Assembly (NCBI GenBank): GCA_033721955.1
Contig: JAWVZY010000017.1
Span: 1-16,536 of the forward strand
Origin: JAWVZY01 sp033721955
GTDB taxonomy: Bacteria; Patescibacteriota; Minisyncoccia; Spechtbacterales; 2-12-FULL-38-22
DNA length: 16,536 bases
Direction: 5' to 3'
The position numbers and the translations under genes are program-made. Under the pieces are notes generated by a model. The model made no database searches. It saw only the letters and a program-made list of their open reading frames with translations, and was not told where the DNA came from. Below, piece after piece: positions 7,364 through 14,042 of this stretch (positions within the stretch are counted from its first letter, which is position 1; each line of letters opens with the position of its first letter).

Positions 7364-8410
7364 ATGAGCCCTGATTTCGATAAATTTCCAAAAAATCTGC
7401 GCTATATTTTAATCTTTGCTGTTTTATTTATAATTATTATGACAATGCTGACCTCAGCAAGCGCGGGGTTTGTAGTCCTTATAGCGATAACAGGCATTGC
7501 TGGAATCTTTTTTGCATTTAATACGCCTATTAATAGGATTATAGAAGAAAAAACAAGTTCCACGCTCACGATCGATGAGAGGATATTAGATGTTGATAAA
7601 TCTGCGTTTAAATTAATAAGAAAAAACTATTATGGTGTTGCCTTTTTTATAATTGCTATTTCGATAGCAATCTTTTTTATACTTTTGTTTATTGCTATAG
7701 AGTATAACGAAGGTGATATACGTTTGTTTATAATTCCGTTTGCTATACCATTTATTGCCTATAAGAATTTTAAGACAAAATTATATACTGTTTTTATGCG
7801 CCAGTTTGCCCGTGTAAATAATTTTAAGTTTTATAAAAAAGATCATTTTAAAGATACTCATGGCTCAATTTTTAGCAGAGGGCATAGTAAAAGAATATAT
7901 AATGTGGTGGAGGGCAGTTTTTTAGATTATCCTATTAGTGTATTTAATTATAACTATACAGTGGGTGCGGGCAGAAATAAAAAAATATATCAAAACACTA
8001 TTTTTTCTATTAGGCTTAATAAAAATATGCCCCATTTATATTTGGATAATACCAGTCATAATAAAGCTCTTTATGTAAAAAAAGGTTTTGAAATTATAGA
8101 TCTTGAGTCAACCAGGTTTAATAAAGAATTCCGCTTATTCGTGAAAAAAGGCCGTCATATACCCGCTTTACAAATATTTACTCCTGATGTTATGGCAAAG
8201 CTTATAGACCTTCCCGGTAGAGCGGATATAGAATTTATAGGTAAGAATATATATATTTATGAAGATCATTTAATAGGCACAAAACAAGAACTTGAAGAGA
8301 CATTTGAAATCGCAAAATATCTTGTGCATAATATGGATCATGTGCTTAGAAGCATGAATTATAGAGATCCTGATGAAAAACAATGGGATTTAATAGATGA
8401 TAAAATATAA
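7364..8410 (+). CDS. DUF3137-like membrane protein of unknown function
   Basis: A 348-residue protein with two N-terminal hydrophobic helices (about 13-31 and 34-53), a charged segment, two more hydrophobic segments (about 90-112 and 119-133), and a soluble domain from about 140 to the end. The soluble part, with EGSFLDYPISVFNYNYT, FNKEFRLFVKKG and LQIFTPDVMAKLIDL, resembles DUF3137 (galanin-like) proteins, whose function is unknown. It begins 17 nt after secA without a Shine-Dalgarno site. The final codons and the stop lie inside the second copy of the secA-tail repeat, so the gene's end seems to be formed at a duplication junction. It uses more A/T-rich codons, by eye, than secA. Family assignment is moderate; no role can be proposed. 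Confidence 0.6.
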   Translation: MSPDFDKFPKNLRYILIFAVLFIIIMTMLTSASAGFVVLIAITGIAGIFFAFNTPINRIIEEKTSSTLTIDERILDVDKSAFKLIRKNYYGVAFFIIAISIAIFFILLFIAIEYNEGDIRLFIIPFAIPFIAYKNFKTKLYTVFMRQFARVNNFKFYKKDHFKDTHGSIFSRGHSKRIYNVVEGSFLDYPISVFNYNYTVGAGRNKKIYQNTIFSIRLNKNMPHLYLDNTSHNKALYVKKGFEIIDLESTRFNKEFRLFVKKGRHIPALQIFTPDVMAKLIDLPGRADIEFIGKNIYIYEDHLIGTKQELEETFEIAKYLVHNMDHVLRSMNYRDPDEKQWDLIDDKI

Positions 8411-8431
8411 AAAATGCTATGGGAAGGAATA
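8402..8431 (+). repeat. Direct repeat, copy 2 (remnant of the secA tail)
   Basis: This copy reads KYKKCYGKE then TAG in the frame matching secA (8403-8432), preceded only by an ATG-ATA, so it is a vestige and not a gene. It overlaps the last two codons and stop of the DUF3137-like gene. The rest of the interval to 8482 has no clear promoter or hairpin. Confidence 0.85.
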
Positions 8432-8482
8432 GAGTTGAAAAATTAATGCTTATTTGGACAGAAGATAACGGCTATAAAAGCA

Positions 8483-8710
8483 ATGAAAAATAATATGAAA
8501 TTAGGAAAGTACAAGCACTATAAAGGGAAAGAATATGAAGTTTTGTGCGTAGCAAAACATTCTGAAACACTTGAGGACCTTGTTGTATACAAAGTCCTTT
8601 ATAATAATGAAGTGTCAAAGTTCTGGGTGCGCCCGCTTGAAATGTTTTTGGGCGATGTTGAAGTTGAAGGTAAAAAAGTGCCAAGGTTTGAATATTTAAA
8701 TGAAAAATAA
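8483..8710 (+). CDS. DUF1653 domain protein
   Basis: A 75-residue protein that is almost entirely the DUF1653 pattern: GKYKHYKGKEYEVLCVAKHSE, VVYKVLYN, FWVRPLEMF and PRFEYL. The family is widespread as small stand-alone proteins of unknown function; the aromatic and charged residues suggest a small beta-barrel that may bind a ligand or nucleic acid. A second ATG at 8495 (MKLGKYKHY) could be the real start; neither has a Shine-Dalgarno site. Its 3' end overlaps the Nudix gene by 11 nt, implying coupled translation and a possible link to nucleotide-pool cleaning. The family is clear; the function is unknown. Confidence 0.88.
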   Translation: MKNNMKLGKYKHYKGKEYEVLCVAKHSETLEDLVVYKVLYNNEVSKFWVRPLEMFLGDVEVEGKKVPRFEYLNEK

Positions 8711-9176
8711 ATATAAAAAAACATTAACTTTATGTGTTATACACGAACATCCGCGTGTGCTTTTGGGCATGAAAAAAAGGGGCTTTGGTGAGGGCAAGTG
8801 GAACGGTTTTGGAGGTAAGGTTGAAGAAGGCGAAGATATTGAAGAGGCGATGCACAGGGAAATGAGAGAGGAGATGGGTACAAGTGTAAAAAACTTAGAA
8901 AAGCGGGCGATTATAGAATTTGAGACAGAGGGAGAGCCCGAGATACAGAGGGTACATGTATTTCACGGTGATACCCTGGAGAATGAGCCGGCTGAGAGCG
9001 AAGAGATGAGGCCTCAGTGGTTCCATATTGATGAGATACCATTTGAAGATATGTGGCCTGATGATGCCCATTGGTTCCCAATGTTTTTTGCGGGTAAGAA
9101 TTTTGAAGCTAAGTTTTTATTTGATAAAGATGAAAATATAATAGATATGGACATTAAGGAAACAAATGAAATTTAA
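8700..9176 (+). CDS. MTH1-like Nudix hydrolase (oxidised purine NTP pyrophosphatase)
   Basis: A 158-residue Nudix protein. The Nudix box GX5EX7REUXEEXGU is complete at residues 39-61 (E45, R53, E54, E57, E58, G60). Outside the box it looks strikingly like animal MTH1 (NUDT1): KKRGFGEGKWNGFGGKV, GEPE, HVFHGD, EMRPQWF and MWPDD. The positions that read 8-oxo- and 2-hydroxy-purines in human MTH1 (Asn33, Trp117, Asp119, Asp120) correspond to N35, W119, D121 and D122 here. It probably hydrolyses 8-oxo-dGTP and 2-OH-dATP to monophosphates, preventing mutation. It overlaps DUF1653 by 11 nt and abuts the ITPA-like gene with no gap. Substrate is inferred from conserved residues. Confidence 0.92.
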   Translation: MKNKYKKTLTLCVIHEHPRVLLGMKKRGFGEGKWNGFGGKVEEGEDIEEAMHREMREEMGTSVKNLEKRAIIEFETEGEPEIQRVHVFHGDTLENEPAESEEMRPQWFHIDEIPFEDMWPDDAHWFPMFFAGKNFEAKFLFDKDENIIDMDIKETNEI

Positions 9177-9719
9177 ATGATCTATTTTGTAACTTCAAAT
9201 AAAAATAAATTTATAGAGGCAAGGGCAATACTTAAAGATGTAGTTGAGCTGGAACAGCTAGATATTGATTTACCCGAAATCCAGGAAGCTGACGCGCGTG
9301 AAATTGTAAAAGAAAAGCTTATTGAGGCACAGAAACACCATAAGGGTAAATTTATGGTTGAAGATACCTCTCTTGAGTTGGAGTGTTTGGGTGGTTTGCC
9401 CGGCCCCTTTATAAAGTGGTTTTTGGAGAAAATAGGGCCTATGGGTGTATATGGAATTGCAAAGAGATTTGATAACTATAAAGCTATTGCCCGCACTGTT
9501 GTAGGATATAGCAATGGAGATGAGATATATTTTTTTGAGGGAAAGGTTGAAGGCAAGTTAGTTGAGCAAAAAGTAGAGAGCGGTTTTGGCTGGGATGTAA
9601 TATTCAAACCCGATGTAGCAGATGTAACTTACGCAGAGCTTTCTAAAGAAGAAAAAAATAAAATAAGCCAAAGATCTAAGGCGCTTACTAAATTTAAAGA
9701 ATATTTGCAGAATTTATAA
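9177..9719 (+). CDS. XTP/dITP pyrophosphatase, HAM1/ITPA type
   Basis: A 180-residue HAM1/RdgB/ITPA protein that removes deaminated purine nucleotides (dITP, XTP) by releasing pyrophosphate. Motifs are TSNKNKFIEA (residues 6-15), the metal-binding VEDTSL (61-66), GGLPGPFIKWFLEKIGP (72-88), FGWD (137-140) and ISQRSKAL (163-170). The GGLPGPFIKWFLEK block resembles the eukaryotic ITPA form more than E. coli RdgB. In the last motif the usual SHR is SQR (Q165), replacing a normally conserved His that contacts the base. Its ATG follows the Nudix stop codon directly. No terminator is visible after it. Family assignment is firm; the effect of Q165 is unknown. Confidence 0.92.
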   Translation: MIYFVTSNKNKFIEARAILKDVVELEQLDIDLPEIQEADAREIVKEKLIEAQKHHKGKFMVEDTSLELECLGGLPGPFIKWFLEKIGPMGVYGIAKRFDNYKAIARTVVGYSNGDEIYFFEGKVEGKLVEQKVESGFGWDVIFKPDVADVTYAELSKEEKNKISQRSKALTKFKEYLQNL

Positions 9720-9765
9720 AAGATTGTCACGTTAAAGTAGATTTTTTATAAAAACGAAACTATTA

Positions 9766-9771
9766 TATAAT
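9766..9771 (+). promoter_or_regulatory. -10 box giving a near-leaderless mRNA
   Basis: A perfect TATAAT ends 9 nt before the ATG at 9781, so transcription would start about 2-3 nt before the start codon. The -35 region (9743-9748) is only a T-run. No Shine-Dalgarno site is present, in line with leaderless translation. Confidence 0.45.
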
Positions 9772-9780
9772 AAATACAAT

Positions 9781-10806
9781 ATGATAAAGGTAGCATTTTT
9801 TGGTCTTGAGGACTGGGAAAAAGAATATATAAAGCAATTGGAAGAATTTAAGAAACTTGATATGGACAAGGAGTTCCTTGGCGAATTTATAGATGCCGAC
9901 CATATGCCCAAAGAAACCGATTATGAGGCGATCTCTATTTTTGTGGATTCTACAATAGATAAAAAAGTTCTTGATAAAATGCCTGAGCTTAAATTTATTG
10001 ACGCGCGCTCAACAGGTTTTGACCATATAGATATAGAAGAATGCAGAAAGCGGGGTATTGAGGTTTCTTATTCACCCTCATACGGACAGAGAACAGTGGC
10101 GGAGTTCACCTTTGCGCTTATGCTGGCTTTAACTCGTAAAGTTTATGAGGGGTTTAATCGCATACGTGAAACAGGTAATTTTAGCGTAGAAGGTTTGCGC
10201 GGTATAGATTTACAGGATAAGACGCTTGGAGTGCTGGGTACGGGCAGAATAGGCAGAAACGTAATACAAATAGCTAAGGGTTTTGATATGAATGTGCTGG
10301 CATTCGATGCTTATCCAAACAAAGAAGCAGCTGATGAGCTGGGGTTTGAATACGCTGATCTAAAAACAGTGCTTGCAGGCAGTGATATTGTAACTTTGCA
10401 CCTGCCCCATACAGATGAAACCCACCATTTGATAAACAAAGATACAATTTACGATATTAAAAAGGGTGCGTTTCTTATAAATACAAGCAGGGGAGGTATT
10501 ATACAGACAGAAGCCCTTGTAAAGGCGCTTAAGGATGAGCACCTGGCGGGTGCCGGCATCGATGTTATGGAAGAGGAGGGTTCAATACGAGATGAGTTGG
10601 AGTTTCTTTTAGATGAAAATTCTAAAAGTGAGAGTATGAAAACAGTTCTTGCCAACCATCTTCTTGTTGATATGCCAAATGTGGTTATTACCCCTCACAA
10701 CGCCTTTAATACCTGGGGAGCGCTTGAGCGCATACTTGAGACATCCGTAGATAATCTGGAAGCTTTTATGGGCGGAGAACATATTAATATTGTGCCCAAG
10801 CAATAG
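9781..10806 (+). CDS. NAD-dependent D-2-hydroxyacid dehydrogenase (D-lactate dehydrogenase-like)
   Basis: A 341-residue member of the D-isomer-specific 2-hydroxyacid dehydrogenases, which interconvert a 2-oxoacid and a D-2-hydroxyacid. The NAD-binding motif is GVLGTGRIGRNV (residues 150-161); D176 after the second strand indicates NAD rather than NADP. Catalytic residues are R237 (NTSRGG), E266 (DVMEEEGS) and H306 (TPHNAFNTWGAL). The substrate-binding part includes DARSTGFDHID and SYGQRTVAEF. The E-to-H interval is 40 residues, nearer to D-lactate dehydrogenases than phosphoglycerate dehydrogenase. Reducing pyruvate to D-lactate would regenerate NAD in a fermenting cell; that substrate is inference. 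It has its own -10 box. Confidence 0.9.
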   Translation: MIKVAFFGLEDWEKEYIKQLEEFKKLDMDKEFLGEFIDADHMPKETDYEAISIFVDSTIDKKVLDKMPELKFIDARSTGFDHIDIEECRKRGIEVSYSPSYGQRTVAEFTFALMLALTRKVYEGFNRIRETGNFSVEGLRGIDLQDKTLGVLGTGRIGRNVIQIAKGFDMNVLAFDAYPNKEAADELGFEYADLKTVLAGSDIVTLHLPHTDETHHLINKDTIYDIKKGAFLINTSRGGIIQTEALVKALKDEHLAGAGIDVMEEEGSIRDELEFLLDENSKSESMKTVLANHLLVDMPNVVITPHNAFNTWGALERILETSVDNLEAFMGGEHINIVPKQ

Positions 10807-10823
10807 GGTAAAATAAATAAAGG

Positions 10824-10832
10824 TGGTATAAT
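10824..10832 (+). promoter_or_regulatory. Extended -10 promoter for the SIMPL-domain gene
   Basis: TGGTATAAT is a perfect TGnTATAAT extended -10 element. No -35 match is seen, and extended -10 promoters often lack one. Transcription would begin near 10839, about 21 nt before the ATG. Confidence 0.6.
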
Positions 10833-10859
10833 TAATTATTATTAGTAAATTTAAATTTT

Positions 10860-11642
10860 ATGAACAATACAATAAAAAATGCCTTGGGCATTGCGGGAGT
10901 ATTACTCATGTCAGTTGCTGTGATAGCGCTACTGGGTATCACAAAAAGCGTAAAAAAATCAGTTGACCAACAAACCCCATCCTTTTCTGTTTCAGGAGAG
11001 GGAGAGGTGGTTGCGGTACCTGATGTAGCTGAGTTTTCATTTAGCGTAATAACTGAGGGCGACGATGACCTTGCAGAACTACAGGAAGAAAATACAGAGA
11101 AGGTAAATAGTGCCATCGAATATGTTAAAGAAAATGGAGTTGAAGATAAAGATATTAAAACTTCAAGTTATAACGTAAATCCACGCTATACTTACTTCCC
11201 TTGCGTCAGGCAAAGCAACGGGGATAGTTGTCCTCCGCCTGAAATTTCAGGCTATTCTATAAGCCAAAACGTTAGCATTAAAGTGCGCGACTTAGATAAC
11301 ACAGGCACTTTACTTGGAGGAGTTGTGGAAAATGGTGCAAATTCCGTAAGCCAGTTGCGATTTACTATAGATGATCCCGAAGGGCTTAAGGCAGAAGCTC
11401 GTGAGAAGGCATTTGAAAGGGCAAAAGAAAAAGCTAAAAGTTTAGCTGATGCGGGAGATTTTAAACTTGGTCGTTTGCTTTCTGTAAACGAAAGCTCAAG
11501 CGGAGTTCCTATGCCTTATCCTATGTATGATAGGGGTGTAGGTTTTGGTGGTGCGACTGAGCAGGCATCTGCCCCTGACGTTGAGCCGGGAAGCCAGGAT
11601 GTAAAAGTTACAGTTACTCTTCAGTACGAAATAAAACAATAA
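10860..11642 (+). CDS. Membrane-anchored SIMPL (DUF541) domain protein
   Basis: A 260-residue protein with an N-terminal hydrophobic anchor (about residues 8-27) and no lipobox, followed by a SIMPL/DUF541 domain (about 41-258). Family features are the opening FSVSGEGEVVAVPDVAEFSFSV, the helix EENTEKVNSAIEYVKENGV, KDIKTSSYNVNPRY, GYSISQNVSIKVRDL, and the helix with repeated KA...AKEKAKSLA near 180-197. The domain should lie outside the membrane. Two cysteines (C115, C124) bracket an inserted loop and could form a disulfide. SIMPL proteins occur in many bacterial envelopes, with oligomeric ring forms known, but no general biochemical role is established. It appears to be its own transcription unit; no Shine-Dalgarno site. 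Confidence 0.88.
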   Translation: MNNTIKNALGIAGVLLMSVAVIALLGITKSVKKSVDQQTPSFSVSGEGEVVAVPDVAEFSFSVITEGDDDLAELQEENTEKVNSAIEYVKENGVEDKDIKTSSYNVNPRYTYFPCVRQSNGDSCPPPEISGYSISQNVSIKVRDLDNTGTLLGGVVENGANSVSQLRFTIDDPEGLKAEAREKAFERAKEKAKSLADAGDFKLGRLLSVNESSSGVPMPYPMYDRGVGFGGATEQASAPDVEPGSQDVKVTVTLQYEIKQ

Positions 11643-11658
11643 AGAGAAGGCCTAAAAC

Positions 11659-11687
11659 TTGACCTTTCGCTTATTTTGTATAATAAT
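11659..11687 (+). promoter_or_regulatory. Promoter for the cytidylyltransferase-like gene
   Basis: TTGACC (11659-11664), 17-bp spacer, AATAAT (11682-11687). A perfect TATAAT at 11679-11684 overlaps it but is only 14 bp from the -35 box. The leader would be about 20 nt. Confidence 0.55.
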
Positions 11688-11716
11688 ATAGCAAAATAAA
11701 CTTTTTGCGTGTTTTT

Positions 11717-12175
11717 ATGGGCAATAAATCTTCTAAAAAAATAACTGTTGCGGTATCGGGCGGTTTTGATCCGCCGCATTCGGGACATATTGAAATGTTC
11801 CGTGCTGCAAAAAAGCTTGGCGATGAGCTTGTAGTTATAATAAATAACGATAACTGGATACGCGCTAAAAAAGACCATGCTTTTATGCCTGAGCAAGAAA
11901 GGAAGGCCATAATTGAAGAGTTTGAATGTGTGGATAAGGTAGTTTTAACAAAACACGAAGAAAACCCCAAGGATATGAGCGTAGTAGAGGCGCTTCGCGA
12001 AGTAAAGCCGGACATTTTTGCAAACGGAGGTGATCGCAAAAAACATAATACGCTTGAAGGCGCAGCTGCAGATGAAATCGGCTATAAGATGGCATTTAAC
12101 GTGGGTGGAGGTAAAATTCAATCAAGCTCCTGGATTCTTAAAGAATATCTTGAAAAACACAATATAGAGAAATAG
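11717..12175 (+). CDS. Cytidylyltransferase-like nucleotidyltransferase (HxGH family)
   Basis: A 152-residue protein of the HIGH-type nucleotidyltransferase superfamily. The nucleotide-binding motif is SGGFDPPHSGH (residues 14-24; HSGH 21-24). Further family segments are RAAKKLGDELVVIINND, a PEQERKAIIEE helix, NGGDR, and GGGKIQSSSWILKEYL, the last equivalent to the ISTS-type end motif. Relatives such as TagD, RfaE2 and archaeal RibL attach CMP or AMP to a phosphorylated sugar, alcohol or FMN. The NGGDR variant does not let me choose a substrate; sugar or glycerol activation for the envelope is one possibility. I chose ATG 11717 over an in-frame TTG at 11705. It has its own promoter and terminator. 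Confidence 0.85.
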   Translation: MGNKSSKKITVAVSGGFDPPHSGHIEMFRAAKKLGDELVVIINNDNWIRAKKDHAFMPEQERKAIIEEFECVDKVVLTKHEENPKDMSVVEALREVKPDIFANGGDRKKHNTLEGAAADEIGYKMAFNVGGGKIQSSSWILKEYLEKHNIEK

Positions 12176-12201
12176 AAAAAGAGGGTTTAACCCTCTTTTT
12201 T
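12176..12201. terminator. Bidirectional terminator between convergent genes
   Basis: AAAAAGAGGG, loop TTTAA, CCCTCTTTTTT. A-rich on one side and T-rich on the other, so it can act for both the forward nucleotidyltransferase gene and the reverse membrane-protein gene, whose stop codon (12187-12189) lies in the loop. Confidence 0.85.
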
Positions 12202-12525
12202 ATTCTTTTGTATTACTTTGTGTATAATTCTTGCGTTATTTGTAACCACAAAAGCATAGAACCAGTTCATTTTTTTCATACTGGAATGGAATTTTTCTAA
12301 TTCAGCGCCATCTTTTTTTGTTGCATCTAATGTTGTAAAAATTATTACAATAGCTTTTAAGGCAAGCAGTGTACCCCATTTATCCCTGTCAGTGAACCAT
12401 TTAGCGATGGGATTGAACTCCCTCGCCTTTGTATTGGGTATTGTGAGCGCTGTCTTTGTGGTAAGCCAGTCAAAAAACTGTAATATAGAGTGAATTATCA
12501 TGATCTTGAGTGTTTTGCGCTTCAT
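12187..12525 (-). CDS. Small membrane protein, DUF5658-like
   Basis: A 112-residue protein read on the reverse strand. Two hydrophobic regions are visible: about residues 8-29, containing FFDWLTTKTAL, and about 52-66 (LLALKAIVIIFTTLD), with a third weaker one near 86-97. The pattern FDWLTT...FNPIAKWF resembles small DUF5658-type membrane proteins, which carry a Dx(L)xT helix and a conserved NP. The function is unknown. Upstream, AAAGGGG sits 5 nt before the ATG as a fair Shine-Dalgarno site. It is divergent from the exonuclease gene across only 51 bp and convergent with the nucleotidyltransferase. It could be a structural or helper protein; no evidence allows a more exact call. Confidence 0.6.
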   Translation of the reverse strand: MKRKTLKIMIIHSILQFFDWLTTKTALTIPNTKAREFNPIAKWFTDRDKWGTLLALKAIVIIFTTLDATKKDGAELEKFHSSMKKMNWFYAFVVTNNARIIHKVIQKNKKEG

Positions 12526-12576
12526 TTCAACCCCTTTCTGGTGGAAAAGTACTTATATTAATGATAACATAAAACT

Positions 12577-13299
12577 ATGAGTTATCTCGTATTTGATATA
12601 GAAACAATAGGGAAGCCGTATGATGAATTTGATGAAAAATCAAAGGAAATATTCAAACAGTGGGCTGAGCGGGAATCACACACAAAAGAAGATTTTGACC
12701 GCGCCCTCGAAACTGTAAAGGAGGGTTTTCCTTTTTCACCTTTTTTGGGTGAGATAATTTCAATAGCAGTATTGGACCAGGACGGCAAGGGGGGTGTTTA
12801 TTTTCAAGCACCTGACTCAGGTATAGAAGATTTTGAGGAAGAAAACCCCGCAGGAGATGAGCCGGTAAAATACCGGGTAGGCAGTGAGAAAGATATTTTA
12901 GATCGTTTTTGGGAGATAGCGCGCCACTATAACAAATTTGTTACTTTTGCAGGCCGGCTTTTCGATGGCCCCTTTGTGCATATTCGTTCAGCTGTGCATG
13001 AAATAAAGCCGACCCATAATTTAATGGATAACAGATATTTGGGGATGCAAAGGCGCGCTAAGCACGTTGACCTTGCAGATCAGCTTTCGTTTTACGGAGC
13101 TATGCGCCCCAGGCCAAAGTTGCACTTTGCAACGCAGGCCTTTGGTATAACAAGCCCTAAAGAGGGCGGCATGGAAGGTAAAGACGTACCTAAGGCCTTT
13201 AAAGATAAAAAATATAAAGAAATTGCCGAATATAATTTTGCAGATGTGGTAGCTACAAGGGAGTTATATGAAAAGTGGAACACATATATAAATATTTAA
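12577..13299 (+). CDS. DEDDy 3'-5' exonuclease (PolB-exonuclease-like)
   Basis: A 240-residue predicted exonuclease of the DNA polymerase B exonuclease-like family. Exo I is FDIET (D7, E9), Exo II is FAGRLFDGPF (D130), and Exo III is YNFADVVAT (Y219, D223), giving the DEDDy catalytic set for two-metal hydrolysis of 3' ends. Between Exo I and II is an acidic stretch (residues 77-96). There is no polymerase domain, so it is a stand-alone nuclease. It is followed one base later by nth, which suggests a shared repair role such as trimming ends or removing damaged nucleotides. No clear Shine-Dalgarno site; the promoter must lie in the 51-bp divergent gap (12526-12576) but I cannot fix its boxes. 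Confidence 0.85.
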   Translation: MSYLVFDIETIGKPYDEFDEKSKEIFKQWAERESHTKEDFDRALETVKEGFPFSPFLGEIISIAVLDQDGKGGVYFQAPDSGIEDFEEENPAGDEPVKYRVGSEKDILDRFWEIARHYNKFVTFAGRLFDGPFVHIRSAVHEIKPTHNLMDNRYLGMQRRAKHVDLADQLSFYGAMRPRPKLHFATQAFGITSPKEGGMEGKDVPKAFKDKKYKEIAEYNFADVVATRELYEKWNTYINI

Positions 13300-13300
13300 T

Positions 13301-13936
13301 ATGCCAAGAGAATCTGAACAACAAAAGAAAAAACGAGCCAGGCGCATTTTGAAGCGTCTTATGGCCGCATATCCGCATGCGGGTATAAAATTGAATTTCA
13401 AAACCAATATGCAGCTTTTAGCCGCTGTAATTCTTAGCGCTCAGGCAACTGATGAACATGTTAATGAAGTTACAAAAGATCTTTTTAAAAAGTATAAAAC
13501 AGTTGATGATTTTGCGGATGCAAACATTAAAACACTCAGAAGCGAGCTTAGTTCAGTAAATTATTATAAAAGCAAAGCAAAATATATAGCAGAGAGTGCG
13601 CGCATGATACGGGATGAATATGGAGGAAAGTTGCCCCGCGATATAAATGAAATGGTAAAATTGCCCGGAGTCGGACGCAAGACCGCAAATATCGTACTTT
13701 GGAACGCTTACGGCATAGCACAAGGCATCCCAGTAGATACGCATGTAAAACGTGTTGCCAAAAAACTTAAACTAACAAGCAAGTCAAACCCTGATAAAGT
13801 TGAAAAAGATCTGATGAACCTATACCACAGAGAGAATTGGGGTAATATGGCTTATTATTTCCAGGCATATGGCAGGACGGTTATGAAGGCAAGGGGGAAG
13901 CCCGAAAGAGACGATCCGCTAAAAGGACTATATTAA
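13301..13936 (+). CDS. nth: Endonuclease III-like DNA glycosylase lacking the Fe-S cluster
   Basis: A 211-residue HhH-GPD glycosylase of the Nth family, which removes oxidised pyrimidines and cuts at the abasic site. The helix-hairpin-helix is LPGVGRKTAN (residues 121-130), the catalytic Lys is K127 and the catalytic Asp is D146 in VDTHVKR, matching K120 and D138 of E. coli. LSAQATD (45-51) is the usual intercalation segment. The C-terminal four-Cys loop that holds a 4Fe-4S cluster in most Nth proteins is missing: after AYGRTVMKARGK the protein ends within about 11 residues, and there is no Cys at all. An N-terminal basic extension of about ten residues is present. It starts 1 nt after the exonuclease gene and probably forms a two-gene repair operon. 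Confidence 0.92.
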   Translation: MPRESEQQKKKRARRILKRLMAAYPHAGIKLNFKTNMQLLAAVILSAQATDEHVNEVTKDLFKKYKTVDDFADANIKTLRSELSSVNYYKSKAKYIAESARMIRDEYGGKLPRDINEMVKLPGVGRKTANIVLWNAYGIAQGIPVDTHVKRVAKKLKLTSKSNPDKVEKDLMNLYHRENWGNMAYYFQAYGRTVMKARGKPERDDPLKGLY

Positions 13937-13969
13937 AAAACGGCTCAAAATTGAGCCGTTTTTTAATAT
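13930..13969 (+). terminator. Intrinsic terminator after nth, containing its stop codon
   Basis: A perfect inverted repeat with 19-bp arms (13930-13948 and 13951-13969); the core is CGGCTCAA/TTGAGCCG followed by TTTTTT. The nth stop codon TAA (13934-13936) lies in the left arm. The A-run on the left means it could stop transcription in both directions. Confidence 0.88.
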
Positions 13970-13972
13970 CTG

Positions 13973-14001
13973 TTGCTTTCTTTATTTTTTTCTACTATAC
14001 T
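13973..14001 (+). promoter_or_regulatory. Promoter for the queuosine-salvage gene
   Basis: TTGCTT (13973-13978), exactly 17 bp, then TATACT (13996-14001). The start site would be near 14008, giving a leader of about 35 nt. One of the better promoters in the window. Confidence 0.68.
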
Positions 14002-14030
14002 CTAAGTTAGTTCTCGTCAGTTTAAATAAC

Positions 14031-14037
14031 AAAGGAG
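14031..14037 (+). promoter_or_regulatory. Shine-Dalgarno site of the queuosine-salvage gene
   Basis: AAAGGAG lies 5 nt before the ATG at 14043, a normal spacing that supports this start. Most other genes here lack such a site. Confidence 0.75.
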
Positions 14038-14042
14038 TTTTT

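Noticed and set aside
8411..8482. A small gene in the gap before DUF1653
   Set aside because: Only frames of about 10-15 codons exist, without a ribosome-binding site; the first 20 bases are explained by the secA-tail repeat.
11705..11716. TTG start for the nucleotidyltransferase gene
   Set aside because: The ATG at 11717 gives a normal N-terminus just before the family motif and a sensible leader after the promoter; TTG has no supporting site.
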